64,000 bases of DNA from JAHRAW01 sp965262585 (GTDB lineage Bacteria; Pseudomonadota; Gammaproteobacteria; Arenicellales; Poriferihabitantaceae): contig OZ253546.1 of assembly GCA_965262585.1 (NCBI GenBank), positions 1,860,001 to 1,924,000 of the forward strand, in the 5' to 3' direction. The position numbers and the translations under genes are program-made. Below the pieces are notes generated by a model. The model worked only from the letters and a program-made list of their open reading frames with translations, did no database searches and was not told the DNA's origin. Below, in pieces: positions 1-8,586 of this stretch. The number at the start of each line of letters is the position of its first letter. Within the stretch, counting starts at the first letter, position 1.

Positions 1-1
1 C

Positions 2-2203
2 GGTGAGCGGGTGGCACTAAACGATGTACAGAAAGAAAGATTGGTTGATTATTTTGAGTGTCACCTAAAAATTACCAAAGCCAAACTGATAAAGGAATTA
101 AATTTAGATAAAAGAGTTGAAATAAATTTGGAAGAGAAAAACTTAAAGGGCAACATTACCGCATGTATCATCCGGGATGTGATTGGAAAGCAATGGGACG
201 AAATGAATGACGACAAACAAAAAGCCCTGTTCGAGGATTTGCTCTCCATTAAGAAAAAGTCTGCTCTTAAAGCGCGCCTCATTAATCACTGGGGTTTTGA
301 CAGCCCAACAGCCACCAGGCTATGTTTGCTAGAATTTGAGCCGGGTCATTCCAACCATTCACTTAAGGCCATTAACAAACTATTGCCATTTTTAGAAAAA
401 GGCATGATTTATAGCGATGCACGAGAAGCGGCTGGCTATGGGTATGGAGTTGAAAAAGTTGATCTCCGGGAAATGCTATCAGCACCGCCGGAAACAGCCA
501 ACCCAATTGTTAATAAAGGACTACACGAATTAAGGCGTGTCGTTAATGCAATCATAAAAAAATACGGCAAGCCAGACACCGTTCGCATTGAAATGGCTCG
601 GGATTTGGAGATGAACACTAAGAGGGTAAAAGATTTTATAAAACAGCAAAATAAAAACAAAAAAGACAACGAAGCAGCCCAAGTTGCTTTCGCATCAGAA
701 ACAGGTAGAAAACATGCGTCTCGTGATGACAAAATCAAATATCGCCTGTGGATGGAGCAAAAGCAACTCTGTATGTACAGCGGAGTCTCTATTGCTTCAG
801 CACAGTTATTTTCTAACGAAATTGAGATAGATCATATCGTACCAAAAAGCTTATGCTTGGATGACTCGTATATCAATAAGGTGGTTTGTTTTTCTGGAGA
901 AAATCGATTCAAAGGACAAAGGACACCCATTGAGGCATGGGGCAGAGACGAGGGGAAATGGAACCAGATAACCCAGCGAATAAATAGAATCTACAAAGAT
1001 CCTCCACGAAAAAAATACAGAAAATATACTACCCATCCCAAAAAGAAACAGTGCTATATGAGGCAAGAGGATATCGCACAAAAATACGGAATGTCTTCTG
1101 CACAACTAAATGATACTCGGTATATTTCAAAAGTAGCGCAAGAATATATCAAAAAATTGGGTTGCGACATCTCTGTAACCAAAGGGGCAATTGTCGCAGA
1201 GGCTCGATACTGGTGGAATTTAAACAGTTTGCTCGGTGAAACCAATAAAAAAGAACGTGCCGACCACCGACACCATGCCATTGATGCGGCGGTGATTGCC
1301 TGCATTAATCGATCGTTTCACGCGCAAGCAACCCGCGCGATTCAGCAAAGCGAAGAGACCAGACGAAAAGTTCAATTGGATACTCCATATAATAATTTTA
1401 GAATTGAGTTAAGAAGAAAACTAGATCAGGTTATTGTTTCATACGCACCACAACGAAAGATTTCAGGTAGTTTGCATGAAGAAACAGGAGCAGGGTATGT
1501 TGCGAAACATGGTGGTTTGGTGTATAGAAAATTCCTCAATGATCCAAAATTTGATCCTAAAAAAATTGTTGATAAAACGGTTAAGAAAATTGTAATAGAA
1601 CATATTGAAAATTACAAAACTGCTAAAGAAGCATTTTCTGATGGTGTGGTGGTCTATCATAAAGATGGAAAAACGCCAATTAAGCGCGTAAGAGTTTTGC
1701 AATCAAGTGTAAGAACAACCAAAAAACAAACCGCGGAAGATATTCTTAAACGAAATAAATTTGGTGTAAGAAACAAACAAGGAAAAATCTTTAAGTGGAT
1801 GGTTTATGGAAATACGCACCATGTGGAAATCATCCGCCACAAAGAAACAGGAAAAATAAAAGGTGAATTTGTAACGATGATGCTCGCTTCACATCGAGTT
1901 AAAGGGATTAATATGCCTAAACAACCTATGATTAGAACTGATCACGGGGAGAATTATGAATTTGTAATGGCCCTACATAGAAACGATACTGTGAGCGTCA
2001 AAAATGAGCAGGAGGGTCGGGAATTTTACCGAGTGCGGGAGATCGATATGCTGAATAACAAATTTAGCCTTAGGCGTATTTGTGCCGCTGTCATAGAAAA
2101 TAAAAAAGAAGAACTGATTATGAGTATTAACAATAAGAATTTCAAAAAATACGATGTTCGTCTGCATCGTGTAAATTCCATAGGGTATTTTGTGAATGAT
2201 TAA
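2..2203 (+). CDS. cas9: CRISPR-associated endonuclease Cas9, type II-C (5' end outside window)
   Basis: RNA-guided DNA endonuclease that cuts target DNA with crRNA and tracrRNA. The reading frame is open to the window edge, so the GTG at position 11 is not the true start. Numbering from that GTG, the visible 730 residues contain RuvC-II (IEMARD, Glu194), the HNH domain (EIDHIVPKS, His275, followed by NKVV and ENRFKG), RuvC-III (DHRHHAIDA, His422 and Asp425) and a C-terminal PAM-interacting region. RuvC-I, the bridge helix and most of the REC lobe are missing. By comparison with Neisseria Cas9 (HNH His588), about 310 residues lie upstream, giving a short Cas9 of about 1,040 residues. This size and the cas9-cas1-cas2 order without csn2 or cas4 fit subtype II-C. 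All visible catalytic residues are intact. The gene overlaps cas1 by 8 bases, so the two are probably co-transcribed. Confidence 0.96.
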   Translation, partial: GERVALNDVQKERLVDYFECHLKITKAKLIKELNLDKRVEINLEEKNLKGNITACIIRDVIGKQWDEMNDDKQKALFEDLLSIKKKSALKARLINHWGFDSPTATRLCLLEFEPGHSNHSLKAINKLLPFLEKGMIYSDAREAAGYGYGVEKVDLREMLSAPPETANPIVNKGLHELRRVVNAIIKKYGKPDTVRIEMARDLEMNTKRVKDFIKQQNKNKKDNEAAQVAFASETGRKHASRDDKIKYRLWMEQKQLCMYSGVSIASAQLFSNEIEIDHIVPKSLCLDDSYINKVVCFSGENRFKGQRTPIEAWGRDEGKWNQITQRINRIYKDPPRKKYRKYTTHPKKKQCYMRQEDIAQKYGMSSAQLNDTRYISKVAQEYIKKLGCDISVTKGAIVAEARYWWNLNSLLGETNKKERADHRHHAIDAAVIACINRSFHAQATRAIQQSEETRRKVQLDTPYNNFRIELRRKLDQVIVSYAPQRKISGSLHEETGAGYVAKHGGLVYRKFLNDPKFDPKKIVDKTVKKIVIEHIENYKTAKEAFSDGVVVYHKDGKTPIKRVRVLQSSVRTTKKQTAEDILKRNKFGVRNKQGKIFKWMVYGNTHHVEIIRHKETGKIKGEFVTMMLASHRVKGINMPKQPMIRTDHGENYEFVMALHRNDTVSVKNEQEGREFYRVREIDMLNNKFSLRRICAAVIENKKEELIMSINNKNFKKYDVRLHRVNSIGYFVND

Positions 2204-3092
2204 GCGCATTGTTGATATATCCGAACAGGCTTACCTCCACACAAAGCACCGGCAATTATTGATTGATAAGGATGGAAAAACAGCGGGAAAAGTCCCGATT
2301 GAAGATTTGGCGGTATTGATTTTACAACATCCGGCCATAGTGATAACCCAGTCAACCATTATCGCTTGCCAGAAAAACAAAGCCGCAATTGTTTTTTGCG
2401 ATGAAAGGCACTTGCCTTATTCGGTAATACTCCCGATTTACGATGGGCACACCTTGCATCAGAAAGTAATTGAATTGCAGATAAATACCAAGAAGCCTGT
2501 AACAAAGAAAATTTGGAAACAAATTGTTCAACAGAAGATTATTGAACAAAAGAAAATATTATCTTTGACGGGGACGGACGCTCGCGTGCTTGGTCGACTA
2601 GCGTTAAAAGTTAAATCCGGGGATGCGGGAAATCACGAAGCACAAGCTGCGCAATATTACTGGCCACGCATGTTTGGGAAGTCGTTCAGAAGAGATTATC
2701 AAGCGGCCGGAGTGAACGTGTTGCTTAACTATGGATACGCTGTTATACGCGCATTGGTCGCCCGCGCCGTCGTTGCCAGCGGACTTCATCCCGCAATCGG
2801 TATCCACCACCACAATCAATATAACGCACTGTGCCTTGCGGACGATTTAATGGAGCCGTTTCGTCCTTGGGTAGATTGGATCGTTTATCAAATTTGGCTG
2901 AAAAATAAAAATACGGAAATTGACAAGGATACAAAACAAAATATGCTGGGACTTTTAAGTGAGACAGTACATATGCACAAGAAAACAATGCCGATGATGA
3001 CGTCCTGCCATTATCTTGTTGCTGATTTTAAACGATGCCTGGACGGAACTTTGGATAACATCCAATACCCAACGTTGGCGAGTAGGATCTGA
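2196..3092 (+). CDS. cas1: CRISPR-associated endonuclease Cas1 (type II)
   Basis: Integrase subunit of the Cas1-Cas2 complex that inserts new spacers at the leader end of the array. At 298 residues it has the normal length for type II Cas1. The metal-binding residues are present: Glu148 in NHEAQAAQYYW, the histidines 204-206 in GIHHHNQYNAL, and Asp217/Glu220 in LADDLMEPFRPW. The start overlaps the end of cas9 by 8 bases and the stop overlaps the first possible cas2 start by one base (TGATG). This indicates a tightly coupled operon. Nothing looks degraded, so the adaptation module should be functional. Confidence 0.96.
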   Translation: MIKRIVDISEQAYLHTKHRQLLIDKDGKTAGKVPIEDLAVLILQHPAIVITQSTIIACQKNKAAIVFCDERHLPYSVILPIYDGHTLHQKVIELQINTKKPVTKKIWKQIVQQKIIEQKKILSLTGTDARVLGRLALKVKSGDAGNHEAQAAQYYWPRMFGKSFRRDYQAAGVNVLLNYGYAVIRALVARAVVASGLHPAIGIHHHNQYNALCLADDLMEPFRPWVDWIVYQIWLKNKNTEIDKDTKQNMLGLLSETVHMHKKTMPMMTSCHYLVADFKRCLDGTLDNIQYPTLASRI

Positions 3093-3118
3093 TGGTAATC
3101 TTTGGGGGATTAAAGAGC

Positions 3119-3424
3119 ATGTGGGTAATCGTTTTATTTGATTTGCCAGCAGACACCAAGCAAGCCCGAAAGCATTACACCCGATTTAGGAACAAACTTC
3201 TAAATGATGGTTTTGGAATGATGCAATACTCGGTATATTATCGACATTGCGCCAGCGATGAGAATGCCAACGTCCATTCGAAACGAGTAAAAGCAGCATT
3301 GCCGCCGGAAGGCGAAATACGGATCGTTAAAATAACCGATAAACAATTCGGGAAAATCGAGGTTTATTATGGAAAAAAGCGAAAACCAATCGAGAAAGCA
3401 CCAGTTCAACTTGAGATTTTTTGA
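3119..3424 (+). CDS. cas2: CRISPR-associated protein Cas2
   Basis: Small ferredoxin-fold dimer that bridges Cas1 dimers during spacer integration. I chose the ATG at 3119 because it gives the usual Cas2 N-terminus, with a hydrophobic first strand ending in the conserved Asp (MWVIVLFDLP), and has a GGGGGA ribosome-binding-like sequence just upstream. The ATG at 3092 would add nine residues and overlaps the cas1 stop by one base, so translational coupling from there is also possible. From 3119 the protein has 101 residues, typical of type II Cas2, and the middle contains the expected GMMQYSVYYR strand. The gene ends 48 bases before the first CRISPR repeat. Confidence 0.94.
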   Translation: MWVIVLFDLPADTKQARKHYTRFRNKLLNDGFGMMQYSVYYRHCASDENANVHSKRVKAALPPEGEIRIVKITDKQFGKIEVYYGKKRKPIEKAPVQLEIF

Positions 3425-3472
3425 ACAATCTTATCAAGATACTCAATAACTTCATTTAGTTACATCACAGAT
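3425..3472. promoter_or_regulatory. Putative CRISPR leader (AT-rich)
   Basis: This 48-base AT-rich stretch lies between the cas2 stop and the first perfect repeat. The repeats next to it are identical, while the repeat at the far end is degenerate. That is the usual sign that new spacers enter on this side. Its leader role is inferred from position only; no integration-host-factor site or promoter is clear. Confidence 0.45.
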
Positions 3473-4234
3473 AGTATAACCGACCAAGGCCTACCCGCAA
3501 TTCACAACCACAATGTCGCGCTGACCGTTGATGAGGAAGAGTATAACCGACCAAGGCCTACCCGCAATTCACAACCTAGGTGTATGGGGAATCGTTCAAA
3601 AAACAAGTATAACCGACCAAGGCCTACCCGCAATTCACAACGTCCATTGGCCGGACAGTTGCGATCATGTAAGTATAACCGACCAAGGCCTACCCGCAAT
3701 TCACAACACGATGGCCTAAAACCAGCGAGGTTAAAATAGTATAACCGACCAAGGCCTACCCGCAATTCACAACAGTTCGTCTTTACAAGCCTTATTGAAT
3801 GACAGTATAACCGACCAAGGCCTACCCGCAATTCACAACTGACAACACCCCTATTTATATATATCTATAAGTATAACCGACCAAGGCCTACCCGCAATTC
3901 ACAACTCAAGTGAACAAACGGCGCATATAAATACGAGTATAACCGACCAAGGCCTACCCGCAATTCACAACGTGTTTGAGGTGACTGCCGCGATGGTTCC
4001 GAGTATAACCGACCAAGGCCTACCCGCAATTCACAACGGGGGTTGCTGCCATAATCGCAAACAAGTGAGTATAACCGACCAAGGCCTACCCGCAATTCAC
4101 AACATACTTCGAGACGAGTTAACTAACACTCAAGTATAACCGACCAAGGCCTACCCGCAATTCACAACACCAGAAGTCGCATTTGCCCACAACCCAAAAG
4201 TATAACCGACCAAGGTCTATCCGCAAATCACAAC
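3473..4234 (-). CRISPR. CRISPR array, 12 repeats of 36 bp, 11 spacers (type II-C)
   Basis: Eleven identical 36-base repeats and one degenerate repeat (4199-4234) start at 3473, 3540, 3606, 3672, 3738, 3804, 3870, 3936, 4002, 4068, 4133 and 4199. Spacers are 30 bases, except the first (31) and the tenth (29). On the + strand the repeat begins AGTATAACCGACC and ends CAATTCACAAC. Its minus-strand form begins GTTGTGAATTG, as expected for type II, and ends GGTTATACT. TATACT matches a -10 box at 5 of 6 positions. In Neisseria meningitidis II-C arrays each repeat ends in a promoter in the same way. I therefore infer minus-strand transcription, from the ugpQ side toward cas2, with a promoter in every repeat. 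The degenerate repeat differs at three central positions but keeps this -10. The 40 bases between the array and ugpQ (4235-4274) hold an imperfect inverted repeat, GGGTAATTG...CACCC. Confidence 0.97.
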
Positions 4235-4274
4235 TTATTTGGTGTTTTGGGTAATTGTATAAATCACCCAATGT

Positions 4275-5108
4275 CTATCTGCTCCCGTAAAGCAATTCCC
4301 GACACCGCTCCGGGTAATCGCTGGTAATTACATCTACGCCCCACTCGGCCATTCGTGTGATGTCTTGTTCTTCGTTGACCGTCCATGCGCAGACTTCGAG
4401 GCCGAGGTGGTGGGCTTTTTCTACCAGTGATTTGCTCAGGCCGCGGTGGTTGCATGAAAAAACATCGCCGCCTTTATTTTTTACTTTTTTTAGGTCGCCG
4501 GATCCAAATGGCCGTCTTTTTATGAAGCCGACTTTCAGGTCTGGGCGGCGTTGTTTTACGAGTTGCGCCAACTGCCAATCAAAACTTTGTACGAATACAT
4601 TCTTTGACAGTTGGAGTGATTCGAGTTTGTCGAGTAGCAAAGAAATATAGTGGTCGGGTTCGGGGGTTAACGCCGGATGTCGGGGGTCGCTTTTTAGTTC
4701 GAGGTTGAGGACTGTGCCGTCGTTGCCGCTTTCACCGGCGTATCGCTGGAGCAATTTTACGCACTCATCCAAAACCGGAATCTGCGCGCCGTCCACCGCG
4801 CTTTGCCCGGCGAATTTCAGCGCCGATTTGCTGCCCGGTTTTAACCGCCCGACGTCGTACTGCCGAAGCGCATCCAGCGTCAAATCGCGCACCGCAATGG
4901 GTTGCGTAATCCACGCGCCCTGCGCGTCTCGGGTGGTATCGGCATTGAGGCGCAAATCGTGGTGCAACACGATGTGGTCATCCTGGGTCACGCATAAATC
5001 CACCTCCACGCCATCGGCGGCGTGCTGCAATGCGTATTCAATCGCCGCAAGGGTATTTTCCGGACGCCGTCCGCGGGCGCCCCGATGGCCGTGAATTGCC
5101 GGGGTCAT
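4275..5108 (-). CDS. ugpQ: Glycerophosphodiester phosphodiesterase (GDPD family, UgpQ-like)
   Basis: Hydrolyses glycerophosphodiesters from phospholipid turnover to glycerol-3-phosphate and an alcohol. The 277-residue protein has the GDPD signature at its N-terminus: HGHRGARGRRPENT at residues 6-19 (catalytic-type His8-Arg9, metal ligand Glu17), then EVDLCVTQDDHIVLHHD at 35-51 (Glu35, Asp37, His50). Conserved barrel segments follow, including LNLELK, FVQSFDW and VCAWTVN. There is no signal peptide, so it is probably cytoplasmic like UgpQ rather than periplasmic like GlpQ. No strong Shine-Dalgarno is visible before the ATG, but the motif starts six residues in, so a later start is impossible. 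The gene runs toward the CRISPR array and has no operon partner in the window. Confidence 0.93.
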   Translation of the reverse strand: MTPAIHGHRGARGRRPENTLAAIEYALQHAADGVEVDLCVTQDDHIVLHHDLRLNADTTRDAQGAWITQPIAVRDLTLDALRQYDVGRLKPGSKSALKFAGQSAVDGAQIPVLDECVKLLQRYAGESGNDGTVLNLELKSDPRHPALTPEPDHYISLLLDKLESLQLSKNVFVQSFDWQLAQLVKQRRPDLKVGFIKRRPFGSGDLKKVKNKGGDVFSCNHRGLSKSLVEKAHHLGLEVCAWTVNEEQDITRMAEWGVDVITSDYPERCRELLYGSR

Positions 5109-5829
5109 TCAATGGTAACCGGTTGTTTTTGTGATAGCCCTACGATAAATCGAAAGTGCCAACCCTGTCAAAATAATGAGCGGCTTGCGCCCACCCGTCG
5201 TCATTCCCGAACGATAGAAAAATAGGGAGCGCCAGCGACCATATTTTTCATCGTATCGGGAATCCAGAAGGCTAATAATGAGTCGGATCTCGCCGAACAC
5301 TGGATTCCCGCTTTCGCGAGAATGACGGGCCTGGGGAGTCGGCTATCGTCGGCATGTTGTACTGGATTCCCGTGTCCCCAAGTCGTCATTCCCGCTGTCG
5401 CGTGAATGACGACTTGGGGCACGAGAATGACGAGATTGTGGTTTTTTTCGTAGGTACCCATCGCGACTTGCCCTTATCCGCAAACGAGGAATATCAAAAG
5501 TGCGTCATTCCCGAACGATAGAAAAATAGGGAGCGCCAGCGACCATATTTTTCATCGTATCGGGAATCCAGAAGGCTAAATAAGGAGCGGCTGTCGCCGA
5601 CATGTTTTACTGGATTCCCGCTTTCGCGAGAATGACGGCGTAGGGAGCGGCTGTCGCCGGACATGTTTTACTGGATTCCCGCTTTCGCGGGAATGACGGC
5701 GTAGGGAGCGGCTGTCGCCGGCATGTTTTACTGGATTCCAGTTGCGCGGGAATGACGGGTTGTGGAATATCTTGCCGGTGTGAATCGCAACGGCTGCGTT
5801 TCACGCCGGGAATCCAATCGTTGCTGCGT
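5109..5829. repeat. Intergenic palindromic repeat block 1 (dRS3-like mosaic)
   Basis: No gene is seen here. The stretch holds two copies of the main 70-base element (5199-5268 and 5503-5571, plus orientation). Each has near-complementary ends, ATTCCCGAACGATAG and CGTATCGGGAAT, around a GC-rich core. It also holds a strong hairpin (arms 5376-5389 and 5406-5419, CCCCAAGTCGTCAT). Several short palindromes of the form ATTCCC-N8-GGGAAT are present, exact at 5675-5694 and with one mismatch at 5614-5633. The exact one matches the Neisseria dRS3 consensus. A three-fold unit of about 60 bases (from about 5583, 5643 and 5703) contains these palindromes. The block ends at the acyl-CoA dehydrogenase promoter region. 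Confidence 0.85.
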
Positions 5830-5835
5830 TATAAT
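5830..5835 (+). promoter_or_regulatory. Candidate -10 box for the acyl-CoA dehydrogenase gene
   Basis: A perfect TATAAT lies 32 bases before the preferred ATG at 5868, just after repeat block 1. No good -35 box is found at 16-18 bases upstream, so strength and sigma-factor use are uncertain. Confidence 0.4.
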
Positions 5836-5867
5836 CCCGTTTCCCATCGTTCGTTTTGAGAAAAACT

Positions 5868-7649
5868 ATGTCCTATACCGCCCCGATACGCGATTTGGTG
5901 TTTGCCGCTACCGAATTGGCCGACCTTAATGCTGTCAATCAGTTGCCGGGTTTTGAGGAAGTTACTCCGGAACTTTTGCAAACAATCCTCGAAGAAGCCG
6001 GCAAATTCGCGAGCGAAGTATTGGCGCCGATGAATCACAGCGGCGATCAACAAGGCGTGCGGTTGGAAGACGGTCGGGTGATCACCGCCGATGGTTGGGT
6101 GGATGCGTACCGACAGTTTATCGAAGGCGGTTGGAATGGCTTGCCGTTCGCCCCGGAAGTTGGGGGGCAAGGGTTGCCGTGGGTGGTGTCGACTGCCGTG
6201 GCGGAAATTTGGCATGCCGCCAACATGTCGTTTTCATTGTGTCCGTTGTTAACTCAAAGTGCCATCGAAGCCATCGATTCCCACGGCTCGGCGCAGTTGA
6301 AAGCGACCTACCTACCGAAACTCGTGTCCGGTGAATGGGCGGGCACTATGAACCTGACCGAATCCCAAGCCGGTTCCGACCTGAGCGCGGTGCGCACCCG
6401 TGCGGTCGCCGAGGGCGATCATTACCTCATCACCGGGCAGAAGATTTTCATCACCTACGGCGACCATGATATGAGCGACAACATCATCCATTTGGTGTTG
6501 GCAAGAACCCCGGATGCGCCGCCGGGGGTCAAGGGCATATCGCTTTTTGTGGTGCCCAAATTCCTGCCCGGCGAAGATGGCAACTGGACCTTGCGAAACG
6601 ACATCGAGACGCTTTCCCTGGAGCATAAATTGGGCATCCACGCCAGCCCCACGGCGGCGCTCGGCTACGGCGTCAAAGGCGGCGCCGTGGGCTATCTGGT
6701 CGGCGAAGAAAACCACGGCTTGTCCTACATGTTCACCATGATGAACATGGCGCGGCACGCGGTTGGCGTGGAAGGCAACGGCGTGGCCGAACGCGCCTAT
6801 CAGCAAGCGGTCGCGTTTGCCGGGCAGCGCATACAAGGACGCGCCGTGGATGCAACCACCGGCGCGCGCGTGGCGATCATCGACCACCCGGATATTCAGC
6901 GGTTGTTGTGGCTGCAGAAATGCCGCATCGAAGCGTTGCGCTCCCTTTCATTGGTGGTGGCGGGGTGCATGGATCACAGCCGCCGCCAGCCCGACCCGGC
7001 GGCGCAGACCGAAGCCCGCGAAATGGTGGATATCCTGACCCCCATCGTCAAAGGTTATGCCACCGAAATCGGCCTTGAAAATGTTTCTCTGGCGTTGCAG
7101 GTGCACGGCGGCATGGGATTCATCGAAGAAACCGGCGCCGCCCAGCACTATCGAGACCAGCGCATCACGCCGATCTACGAAGGCACCACCGGCATCCAGG
7201 CGATGGATTTAATCGGCCGCAAATTAATCCGAGACGGCGGCATGATGAACTCCAGAGTCATCGATAAACTGCACCGGGATTGCAACGCGCTTTCCGCGTC
7301 CGGCGAGGTCGGCGACATGGCCACAATCCTCGCCTCGTCCCTGCATACCCTGGCGCACACGGCCACAACCATCGTTGAAGCGAACGACAAAGATGCGCGG
7401 CTGGCGGCGGCGGTGTGTGAACCGTATTTAAGGTTATGGGGGGTAGTGGCATGCGGCTGGCAAATGGCCCGCGCCGCCGACGCCTGCGTCAACCAACAAA
7501 AAACGGATCCGTTCTACCTCGACAAAATCCGCACCGCGCAGTTTTATTTCAGCACCGAAATGCCCAAAGTAAAGTATCTAGCAGAACTTATCGAAGCCAG
7601 CGCACCCATAGTCGCCGGCGCGGATGCGCGTTTGTTTCAGGTGGCGTAG
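5868..7649 (+). CDS. Acyl-CoA dehydrogenase, DmdC-like long form
   Basis: Flavoprotein that introduces an alpha-beta double bond into an acyl-CoA. The 593 residues are longer than classic short- or medium-chain enzymes (about 380-400). They match the subfamily with a C-terminal extension that includes 3-methylmercaptopropionyl-CoA dehydrogenase (DmdC). Visible are the N-terminal helical domain, the FAD/substrate segment WAGTMNLTESQAGSDLSAVR, the beta-domain LITGQKIFITYGDHD, and the C-terminal helical segment QVHGGMGFIEETGAAQHYRD followed by ITPIYEGTTGIQ. The last ~130 residues form the extra C-terminal domain. The ATG at 5868 is preferred; a TTG at 5856 would add four residues. The substrate cannot be told from sequence, so neither beta-oxidation nor DMSP breakdown can be assigned. 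It converges with the DsbA-like gene, with only 40 bases between them. Confidence 0.92.
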   Translation: MSYTAPIRDLVFAATELADLNAVNQLPGFEEVTPELLQTILEEAGKFASEVLAPMNHSGDQQGVRLEDGRVITADGWVDAYRQFIEGGWNGLPFAPEVGGQGLPWVVSTAVAEIWHAANMSFSLCPLLTQSAIEAIDSHGSAQLKATYLPKLVSGEWAGTMNLTESQAGSDLSAVRTRAVAEGDHYLITGQKIFITYGDHDMSDNIIHLVLARTPDAPPGVKGISLFVVPKFLPGEDGNWTLRNDIETLSLEHKLGIHASPTAALGYGVKGGAVGYLVGEENHGLSYMFTMMNMARHAVGVEGNGVAERAYQQAVAFAGQRIQGRAVDATTGARVAIIDHPDIQRLLWLQKCRIEALRSLSLVVAGCMDHSRRQPDPAAQTEAREMVDILTPIVKGYATEIGLENVSLALQVHGGMGFIEETGAAQHYRDQRITPIYEGTTGIQAMDLIGRKLIRDGGMMNSRVIDKLHRDCNALSASGEVGDMATILASSLHTLAHTATTIVEANDKDARLAAAVCEPYLRLWGVVACGWQMARAADACVNQQKTDPFYLDKIRTAQFYFSTEMPKVKYLAELIEASAPIVAGADARLFQVA

Positions 7650-7689
7650 GTGTTCCTTATAATACCGAAAACGCCGTATTTCCGTGACC

Positions 7690-8529
7690 TCACCCAGCCC
7701 GTTGTTTGGCCGCTAGGCTGACCAGATAATCGACCACTTCCAGCAATTTTTCGTGGCTTCCGGCGAGTGATACTGAGGTGCGGTATTTGCCGTCAACGAT
7801 GATGGCGGGCACGCCGGAAATGCCGTATTTTCGTGACATCACCGTGGCAAAATTGACCTTGGCTTCCACCGCAAACGAATTAAACGCGGCGATTAGCGTC
7901 TGTCGGTCGGCGCCATTTTCAACCGCCCAGTCGGCGAATTGCTCGATGGTATTCAGCGGCAGGCGCGTCTCGTGTATGGCGCGGAACACTTCGGCGTGCA
8001 ACTGCTGGTCGAGGCCGAGGGCTGCGAGGGTATAGTACATCCGCGCATTGAACGCCCATTGCTCGTTGAGCACCGCCGGCACCGGAACAAACTCGGCGTT
8101 GTCCGGAATGTTTTGCCGCCATCTGGTAATGAACGGCTCGAGTTGATAACAATGCGGACATCGATACCAAAACATTTCCACCACTTCGATTTTGTCGCCG
8201 GTTTGTACCGGTTGCACCTCGCTCAGCAATTCGTAATGGCCGCCCTCGACAAACGGCGCATCCGGCTCAAGCCGCGCATCGCTTTTTACGACTGGTTCAA
8301 CTTTTTCGACCTGATTGACTTTTTCGGTCTCACTGGTCGTGTCAGTCTTATCGACTTTATCGTCGACCGTATCGCCGGGTTCCGGCGACTGCGTTTCTAT
8401 CGGTGGTTCATAGGGGCTACTTTCAACCAGCGGCGCGTCCTGCGCGACCTGCGTCACTCGGTCGTATAAAACTGTGCCGACGAGCAACAACACTACCGCA
8501 AACAACAAGACGATTTGATATTTTTTCAT
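7690..8529 (-). CDS. Membrane-anchored DsbA-like thiol:disulfide oxidoreductase
   Basis: Periplasmic thioredoxin-fold enzyme that forms or rearranges disulfides in exported proteins. In its 279 residues, residues 4-21 form an uncleaved-looking signal anchor. A charged, Thr/Glu/Asp/Lys/Pro-rich linker covers about 30-90. The DsbA domain follows, with active site CPHC (Cys124, Cys127) after the EVVEMFWYR strand and the cis-proline loop GVPAI (Pro241). The helical insert lies between these motifs. CPHC is the E. coli DsbA sequence. The linker contains a near copy of the domain's own start: residues 31-47 (DAPLVES..Y...ETQ) resemble 90-106 (DAPFVEGGHYELLSEVQ). The gene lies 57 bases downstream of mpl on the same strand, so co-transcription is likely. 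A DsbC/DsbG role is less likely because there is no dimerisation domain. Confidence 0.92.
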   Translation of the reverse strand: MKKYQIVLLFAVVLLLVGTVLYDRVTQVAQDAPLVESSPYEPPIETQSPEPGDTVDDKVDKTDTTSETEKVNQVEKVEPVVKSDARLEPDAPFVEGGHYELLSEVQPVQTGDKIEVVEMFWYRCPHCYQLEPFITRWRQNIPDNAEFVPVPAVLNEQWAFNARMYYTLAALGLDQQLHAEVFRAIHETRLPLNTIEQFADWAVENGADRQTLIAAFNSFAVEAKVNFATVMSRKYGISGVPAIIVDGKYRTSVSLAGSHEKLLEVVDYLVSLAAKQRAG

Positions 8530-8586
8530 TGAGTTGGTGTCCGAATTAATGTTCGAGTTGATGCGCGTTAGAGTGCTTGCGCGAGG

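Noticed and set aside
11..13. GTG at position 11 as the cas9 start
   Set aside because: RuvC-I, bridge helix and REC regions are absent and the frame is open to the window edge, so the gene starts upstream.
3502..4095. Short frames with MRVGLGRLY repeats
   Set aside because: Translation of CRISPR repeats, not genes.
5201..5804. Short frames in repeat blocks encoding segments like VILAKAGIQ and FPRKRESS
   Set aside because: Products of the palindromic repeats; the same peptides appear in all four blocks and on both strands.
7650..7689. Bidirectional terminator between the convergent acyl-CoA dehydrogenase and DsbA-like genes
   Set aside because: Only a short AATAC/GTATT stem without a T-run on either side; not convincing.
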